A DNA stretch of 64,000 bases, from positions 1,302,001 to 1,366,000 of the forward strand of contig JAJHTX010000004.1 of assembly GCA_032164295.1 (NCBI GenBank). The letters run 5' to 3'. The stretch comes from Inonotus obliquus. Lineage: Eukaryota; Basidiomycota; Agaricomycetes; Hymenochaetales; Hymenochaetaceae. Made by a program: the position numbers and the translations under genes. The notes beneath the pieces were generated by a model. That model saw nothing but the letters and a program-made list of their open reading frames with translations. It made no database searches and was not told the origin of the DNA. Positions 57,665 through 64,000 of the stretch are shown here, in pieces (position 1 is the first letter of the stretch; every line of letters starts with the position of its first letter).

Positions 57665-59639
57665 ATGCCTAAACCACGTTCCCTGCGTTCTCTCACGCTC
57701 AACAAAAATGTCGCTACAATAGCGCCAGGACCGCCCTCGCCCACTCTTTCAGAAGCCACTCAGGCTTCACAAATGAACTTCGGCGTGGACGGTCCAGAGA
57801 AGATCATCACAAGGGCAGACTTGAAAATGAGCCTGCAATCATACGAAAATGTCTGTAGTCGCGTTTAAACTTCCTAGTTGTTGCCTCCCGGCTAATTCGA
57901 CTTCATCCCGACAGCTCCTCAGTACTTCCGCTGCCTATCGAGACGCGTTAATGCACTTGTCGAAAGCAACCGCTGAGTTTGCCGACGCTATGGAGGGTTG
58001 TGCAAGGTGTGTTTGAGTGCTTCTGGTCGTGTATGTTTAGATGAAACTGAAATGCAGCAAGCTTAAAGGGCACATCGTACTTGTCCGGATCTCGCTTACT
58101 GGCCGCTTCTGGGCTGCACCATTTGATGGGTAACCATTGGCACGTCCTCGTGAGTGCCAATCATTGAAATGCATATTAACGGCGCTGAATGACGCGTGGT
58201 ATAGACCGACTCCCTTGAGAAACAGGTTGAGATACCGTTACGACAACACCTTGAAGCTTATCGTGCCACTATTGCTGTGAGGGCACTTGTCGCCGTAGCT
58301 CCTATCTCTTCTGCTGATTTCTTCTAGAATCGTTCTGCAGGATATGAACGAGCTCTGAGGGAGAAGAGTAGAATAATACGGCAGACGGAGATGGAGAACA
58401 TGAACCTTGCGCGGAAGAAGAATAGGAGTGAATATGGCATCCATTCTTCGTCGAGCATTGCTGACTCATGGCAAACCAGACTTACAGAGTTTTCGAGAAG
58501 CCCTATCAGTCCTACAACAACAGGTCGAAGAGCTCGATGAATTAAGAGTGGCTCATTACCAAGATATCCTTGATCATGAGGAAGAGGTCTGGGACTTTGT
58601 TCAGGGAAAGGTATGAGAACTGCATCCCGATACCCGACTCGTAAACTCACACCACCGTAGGTTTCCTTAGTGGTTCGGTCAACCTTGGATGTCATTGATA
58701 GGTTCTCCGCCAAGGCGTAAGCATCAATCATCCTTATCACACGCAACTCGAGAATTCACTCTGGTATAACTTAGGTCTGACCCAGTGATAGAGCCGATGC
58801 TCCAATCCATTCCAGACCCATTTGACTCCTATGGTCCCCCAAAAGCAGAGGATCAAATTTTCAGCATCCTTGCACCTCTCTCTATCTTCAATGCGTCTCC
58901 TTCACCGTCAACTCGGGCACATTCCGAAGAACCAGAACCATCATCAAGCTTCGCAACTAGTCCCGGGAATATTTCGTGGACCAATGACCATCAGCATGAC
59001 TCAACGGACAACTCATCTTCGCAATGGGCTGACGTGCACACCCCCGTGCCGAGTCCGCCGCCATCAGCTAAGAGCACGGCAACTGTGACATTGAACCGAT
59101 CAGTCTCACCCCCAAGTGCTTCTCCTTCTCCTTCTCGCAGATCAACTTTCCCTCGTTCGAATGAGTCATCGTCAGTATTCACACGTACCAAAACTTCACC
59201 TAATGCTGAGGTAAAATTACGAAAATCGTTATCTGCTATCAGTGAGGCATCGTCTTCAACCTCCGCATTCACAAGTACATCCGAGAGGGATGGTAGCCGG
59301 AGTGGACCACGGGAAACGCATTCGGCAACTACGATAGCATTAGATTCGTCATCGGAGTCGGACTTACCTCCGCCTACGGATTTCTCGTTCGAGTTCGATA
59401 GTCATAAACGTGACGCAAGCACGGAAACTGTACGGCAGGCCGACTTAACTGCGAACACGGGCGCCAATATGAATGGTCTACGAAGTTCGTTTTCTGAGGA
59501 CCCGGAATGCGGTTCGCGAGGTATTTCGGGTTCGACGACGTCACATGGTGAGGTGGAAAGGACAGTAGGATCTTCGAGTGACCCGGTTGGAATCGACTCA
59601 GGAGCCAACAAGCTGGACACGGGTCCTTCCGCCCCCTGA
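57665..59639 (+). CDS. IVY1: IVY1-like BAR-domain protein, 8 exons
   Basis: Exons 57665-57850, 57915-58006, 58062-58149, 58205-58276, 58328-58427, 58480-58610, 58661-58716 and 58775-59639 give 529 residues. Residues 50-300 are a helical BAR-like module: KATAEFADAMEGCASLKG, GLHHLMGNHWHVLTDSLEKQ, EIPLRQHLEAYRATIA, AGYERALREKSRIIRQTE, LQSFREALSVLQQQVEELDE and YQDILDHEEEVWDFVQGKV. The C-terminal 220 residues are Ser/Thr-rich and disordered. Fungal proteins of this plan are annotated as IVY1, a phospholipid-binding BAR protein of the vacuole linked to Ypt7 and TORC1. The symbol is used on that basis. Confidence 0.8.
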
Positions 59640-60030
59640 ACTTCAGCCTGGACGGGGGTGATGATCTCAGGGAGGTTCTTCTTATCATGCCTTGAGAATG
59701 ACCTTACGTGACTATCTATGGACGATCACACTTCTTTTCGAGATTTCTGTACTATAATTATTGTTACTTTGTCTACTGCGCACATCTCGGCCCACGCCTA
59801 ATTTAATCGTTTAGTTCACTTCTCAAGATTCCCTCTATTTGCTGGTCGGAAGTTGCCTCTGGTCGGAAGTTGGGCAGACTAGAATGTCTTCGTAAGCGCT
59901 GTTTGATTCAGCGCCTATCAAAAGTTGGGATTGTAGTACATTAATCTAGTGCCATAGCTTAATTAAACGTTACTGTCTAGCATAACTCCTATCAAATGTG
60001 ATTTCAGCCATCCAATACTCCGACACATAC
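59640..60030. other. Convergent 3' intergenic region
   Basis: This is 391 bp between the BAR gene and the tRNA-synthetase gene. An imperfect direct repeat of GGTCGGAAGTTG occurs near 59845-59875. No coding model. Confidence 0.5.
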
Positions 60031-63000
60031 TTAAATTTTCTTTAGCCCATACTGCATCAGGACGTCATCGTTAACTGCGGAGGGGCTTTTAAAGAAGGGA
60101 TCTGTTCCGGCACCCGTCTTCGGAAAAGCAATTACGTCCCGAATGGTTTGCGTACCACACAACATGGCCATGAGACGGTCAAATCCTATGCAGCAGATGA
60201 GAGAATAGAGTCGGAACAAGGATGAATCAGCCGGAAATTACACTTTAGGTTTAGGCACACACCTAAGGCGATGCCACCGTGAGGAGGTGCACCACAGCGT
60301 AGCGCGTGCAAAAGGTGGCCGAATGATGCATATTCTGCTTCCGACAGCTGGTGAATAATGAATTGACGGGATGGCGACCGGTCAATAAGCGAATACATCA
60401 TGAAGGGTGCATGAACGTGCCTGGAGGACTTTGTCAAATATATATTCTTGCATAAGAGGGTCGTGCACTCGAACGGAACCCCCGCCGATCTCGACTCCGT
60501 TTAATACAAGATCGTAGTGCTGCCCGCGGACCTGATATCATGGGCCAGTCCAGGTGTCCATTATCACGGATTCATGCGGGTTTCATATCGAGTAAACAAG
60601 CAAGGAGATAGTCACGAGGAGGGGTGGTTACGGACAAATGGTGCATCACATGCCAAGTACCACACGAGCATGCACACATGCGGAAGCAGAATATAGCAAT
60701 GAAAGAGCAGGTCCAGACCGGTCAGCGATCCCGAAGCCACCAATTTGGCGAAGCAGAAGGGAGATACGTACCGAAATTATGTCGCCACCGTTGAGCTTCT
60801 CGAGATCCTGCCACATCGGGGCAGTGAATGGGTGATGTGAGCTACTCCAACGACCCTTGGCCAGAAAGTCCTTATCATCATCTGCTCGCGTGAACAGCGG
60901 GAACTCGGTGACCCATAAGAAGTGTGGTTGCTCCGGAGGTGTATATGTACCTGTAGTAGATTAATGAGGTGGGAAGTGCGTAACCAAGCGTAGTCCGTAC
61001 CGAGCTGCTCCGCGATCTGCGCTATGCGGAGGCGGGCCTTACCTAGGCTCGTTGCCCCACCCTATTTGACAGAGCTCTACTTAGCTCTTCCATATAACCG
61101 ATGAGCAGAACTGGCAGAACTGCTTGCCTCGGCAACAGCCTTGCGACGCGACATCCACACCATATCACCACTGTTTATGCCGAGTGCCTGGTTCAGTGAT
61201 GATGTATCAGTAGTAATTGATTCCATCTCGTTTCGCAGAAGCGTGCTTTTTCTCAGCCAGTCGGACTTATTATTCTCTGTGACACGCAGTGCTTCCTGGA
61301 ACGGTCAAAGAGTATCAGCTGCTCACAACGTACAAAGAAGCGAAGAAGGTTAGTCAGACGCACCACGCCATCGAGACGTTCAGATTGACATTCACGAGCT
61401 GCTTTACAGAATAAAGTATCTGTTCGTCGAACAACGAAATATTCAACGACCTCGCCTGCACATGATAGGGTGTCACCGATAGCAGACGATAGAAAAGACG
61501 TCATGTCGCTAATCTAGTTAACTATTGAGTCAGCATAACTTCGTGTCGATCCCAGGAATTCCGAGCGATCACCTCTAAACCAAAACGTGTATCAGGCTTG
61601 TCCGAACCAAACTACCTCGAGAGAATATTATGCCATATTAAACCATTGCGAATGACTCAGGAATATGAAAGTGAACGCACTCGAGCCATAGCATCGGCAT
61701 ACTTCATGACAGGAAAACGGCCAGGAATTACGTTATTCTGATCGTTGCTTTCGGCGACGGACCACACACGTTTCATGAGAGCCTCGACGACGTCTCGTAC
61801 CTCTTGACCTCCAATACACCAGTTACTTCCGGAGTCTTTTGCTGAGTCCGGCATAGTTGCCTTATTACCCCAGGAAACGAAGGCCATCTCCAGATCTACC
61901 TGAGTGAACTCGGGTTGTCGGTCCTTTCGCCCGTCTTCATCGCGGAAACATCGCGCAATCTGAAAATATCTGTCTACGGCGCCAGAACAGATGAGAAGCT
62001 GCTTCGGCTGCTGAGGCGACTGAGCGAGTGAGTAAAACTGGGGACCTTTCTTGGCATCATCGTTGCTTTGCAGCTCATGCTGCGATAGCCGTGTTGGGAC
62101 AAGGAACTCCCGAGCGCCTTCGGGCGTCGATTTCAAAAGCATAGGTGTCTCAACTTCCACAAATCCTAAATCAGATAATTCAATTGAGTCAACTACAAAG
62201 GAAAATAATTAATCCACCTCACGGTGCCAGCTAACCTTCACCATGCAAGAAATTACGGATTTCCTGCGCAACTCGGCTTCTCTTGCGCAAATTCTCAGTC
62301 AGGGGCTGCCTCCGAAGATCAAGGTGACGAAGACGGGCTCTGAGTTCTTCGTTTGCCTGAAGATGGAAAAAGAAGTCGTCAGCTTTTGAGCAATGAACTG
62401 GCCCCTATTAAAACTCCATACAATGTTTTTAGAATCCGAAGGCAGGAACGGCATCGACATGTGGTCGGCTGCATTGAGCAGCGTGAAGTCCTTTACGAGA
62501 ACTTCAATCTCACCCGTAGAATCCTGAACACATGAATAGACACGGTCAGCGATGTTCGTAAAAGTTACGCGGATGAACCTAAAAGTATACAAAAGAGGAT
62601 TCGGCCCAGCATGAGTCAGAGGAGTGGTGATTGCTAGATATATCCGCGAAGTCAGAACCTTCGATTGGCGCGAGATGCTCCGTGAGATCGCATTTACATT
62701 CACATAGCTTGTCGCGAAGGACTTCTCTCGGTCAATTCTTACTAACTCAGCTAGGCTTCGCGCATTCTCTCCGCAGAGAATAGGACGGCTAGCCGCTAAG
62801 CGGTGCCAAATCATGCATGGTTTACGTGGTCCTAGAGTTCGGACATAGTAAAAACGGGGCGCAAATGAATGAACTTACAAAGTTGCGCTGAGCCTTTTGT
62901 GGGCGGAGACGGACAGAGCCGTGAATAAGAACGACGGACTCTACAGGTACACATGCAAGTTTGTCTAGAATGCTGGAGCTTTGCGGAGAGTCCCTATTGA

Positions 63001-63409
63001 GTACGATTTGTGTAGTCCCAGATGAATCCTTGATGGAGAAAAATGAAACGGAGTTTGATATTTTCCTAGGAGTGAAGTTCAAATGAATCGTATACAAAAA
63101 CCATATGAGTAAGGGAGGAACGCACCTCTCCGGGAGAATCCAGCCAGCTAAGACTACGCTTTTCTGAGCGTCGGAAGCTCTGAGTGTGCCGCAGTCATGT
63201 GTGCGGGGTGAGTAGACTCCTGAAGATAAGTAAAGAAAAATGGAAAAGAAAGTGCCACTTGAGAAAAATCAAAGAGAAATCATACCTGAGTATGTAACAT
63301 GGGTATTCTGATGAGCTGAGGCTGTTGTGAGGAGACAGGAGGCGGTAAATTGGAAGCGAGAGACACGAGGCAGTGGTTTAGGGCGAGTGAGCCTGGCGGC
63401 GTGCAGCAT
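60031..63409 (-). CDS. MSD1: Mitochondrial aspartyl-tRNA synthetase, 14 exons
   Basis: Exons 63409-63286, 63219-63126, 63065-62879, 62523-62422, 62356-62236, 62165-61681, 61611-61573, 61513-61364, 61295-61128, 61061-61001, 60950-60772, 60531-60421, 60347-60263 and 60185-60031 give 686 residues. The start is an Arg-rich mitochondrial presequence ([19 protein letters not shown]). The OB-fold anticodon domain follows. Class II motifs are present: motif 1 [20 protein letters not shown], motif 2 [13 protein letters not shown] with [11 protein letters not shown], and motif 3 [13 protein letters not shown]. The bacterial-type GAD insertion and FTAPMW match mitochondrial AspRS. Two introns start with GC (61127 GCAAGC, 60420 GCACGT). 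Intron 3 is 355 nt. Confidence 0.93.
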
Positions 63410-63599
63410 GGCAAGATGTAGTACGCAGGAGGTGCAGGGAAGAAGAAAGAAAGGAGTAAAAAGATATACAATTACATAAGCAATAATGAATATAATGTTA
63501 AATAACTAATTTAGCCCTCCAGCGCTGCCCTCTGATAATACTTAAGTCCTTTTCCTTCTTCTCTTCTCCCCATCCATCCATCCTCTCAGCAGCACAACA
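63410..63599. promoter_or_regulatory. Divergent promoter
   Basis: 190 bp lie between the AspRS and F-box start codons. A CTTCTCTTCTCCCC pyrimidine tract precedes the plus gene. Confidence 0.4.
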
Positions 63600-64000
63600 A
63601 TGGCAGTCTTGGACCTGCCTCTCGACGTGCTCGACGTCGTTTGCCAGTTTGTCGACCCTCTCGATCTCGTCACTCTCGCTGCTTCTGGTCCTGCTTTCTA
63701 TTCTTCCGCCCAGCGCCATCTCTACCGCCGAATAGCTCTCCCCAACGCAAAAGATGCCGTTCGCTGCTTGAAAACTTTACAATGCAGACCCGAGCTGGCT
63801 CGTCATGTTCGCTCTTTCTCACTCAGGATAGACCCAGACACTCCTGTCCTCCGTCCTTTCGCCGACTTACTAGCGTCGGGCATTGCGTCCATGGTCAATC
63901 TCGTAATTCTTGATGTGGTGGTACCGCATAGTTCCAGTCGCGCCTTCTTCGCCCCCGAAATATTCGGATCACTCTACACGCGCCTCGTACACTTTTCTTG
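63600..64000 (+). CDS. F-box protein, 5' part only
   Basis: The frame opens at MAVLDLPLDVLDVVCQFVDP and runs off the window end. The first 40 residues fit an F-box (LPLDVL..V..FVDPLDLVTLAASG), followed by SSAQRHLYRRIALP, usual for agaricomycete F-box proteins with a C-terminal leucine-rich region. Such proteins are substrate receptors of SCF ubiquitin ligases. The family is very large in mushrooms, so no specific target can be named. No intron is needed in the visible 401 bases. Confidence 0.8.
   Translation, partial: MAVLDLPLDVLDVVCQFVDPLDLVTLAASGPAFYSSAQRHLYRRIALPNAKDAVRCLKTLQCRPELARHVRSFSLRIDPDTPVLRPFADLLASGIASMVNLVILDVVVPHSSSRAFFAPEIFGSLYTRLVHFS

Noticed and set aside
62299..62814. 171-codon minus frame in the AspRS locus
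   Set aside because: Only its exon 4 part matches AspRS. The rest is intron 3 read through and the downstream part continues past the donor.
1..64000. CRISPR array, operons, ribosome binding sites, integrons
   Set aside because: The window is eukaryotic, with spliceosomal introns throughout. The only repeats seen are short microsatellites.
1..64000. tRNA genes
   Set aside because: I looked by eye for the B-box GGTTCRANYCC on both strands and found no instance with a matching A-box. A covariance-model scan would be decisive.

Overview
The window is nuclear DNA of a basidiomycete fungus, most likely a mushroom-forming agaricomycete. The genes are cut by many short introns (mostly 48-70 nt) with fungal donor, branch-point and acceptor signals. 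The gene set is typical of Agaricomycetes: DUF6593 and DUF6533 families, a 7-TM serpentine protein, an E-class P450, a GH128-type glucanase and an F-box protein. I see no tRNA, rRNA, CRISPR array, virus or intact transposon. All gene models were built by eye: exons were joined so that phases match and the joined protein follows its family.

Layout. 1-5 kb is gene-poor, with one DUF6593 gene (1745-2579). 5-16.7 kb holds a Ser/Pro-rich protein, a GPATCH11-like protein, a two-RRM protein, a secreted GH128-type hydrolase, an AhpD-like protein, a second DUF6593-like gene with a possible decayed neighbour, and mitoribosomal uL11m. 16.9-25.3 kb holds a 16-exon secreted M28 aminopeptidase and a head-to-head pair of related WD40 proteins. 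25.5-45.7 kb is dense housekeeping sequence: Ras, the auxilin SWA2, the CLASP STU1, a mitochondrial rhomboid protease, TRAPP subunit TRS20, a Q-rich repeat-motif protein, ribosome-biogenesis factor ERB1 and chromatin actin ARP4. 45.7-53 kb is gene-poor apart from two tail-to-tail membrane-protein genes with 13 and 14 exons. 53-64 kb holds an LLPH/DUF2423 ribosome-biogenesis protein, a P450, mitoribosomal bL19m, an IVY1-like BAR protein, mitochondrial aspartyl-tRNA synthetase and the start of an F-box gene.

Functional links. Mitochondrial translation recurs (uL11m, bL19m, Asp-tRNA synthetase), as do ribosome assembly (ERB1, the DUF2423 protein) and membrane traffic (SWA2, TRS20, IVY1-like, Ras). 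Many genes form divergent pairs with 90-330 bp between start codons, so shared promoters are likely.

The strongest unusual signals are (1) a high rate of GC-AG introns, nine of about 148 models, four of them in the aminopeptidase; (2) the divergent WD40 paralogue pair, whose members share an N-terminal domain and both carry a WDxR motif; and (3) a Q-rich protein with five spaced copies of a short P-x-T motif.
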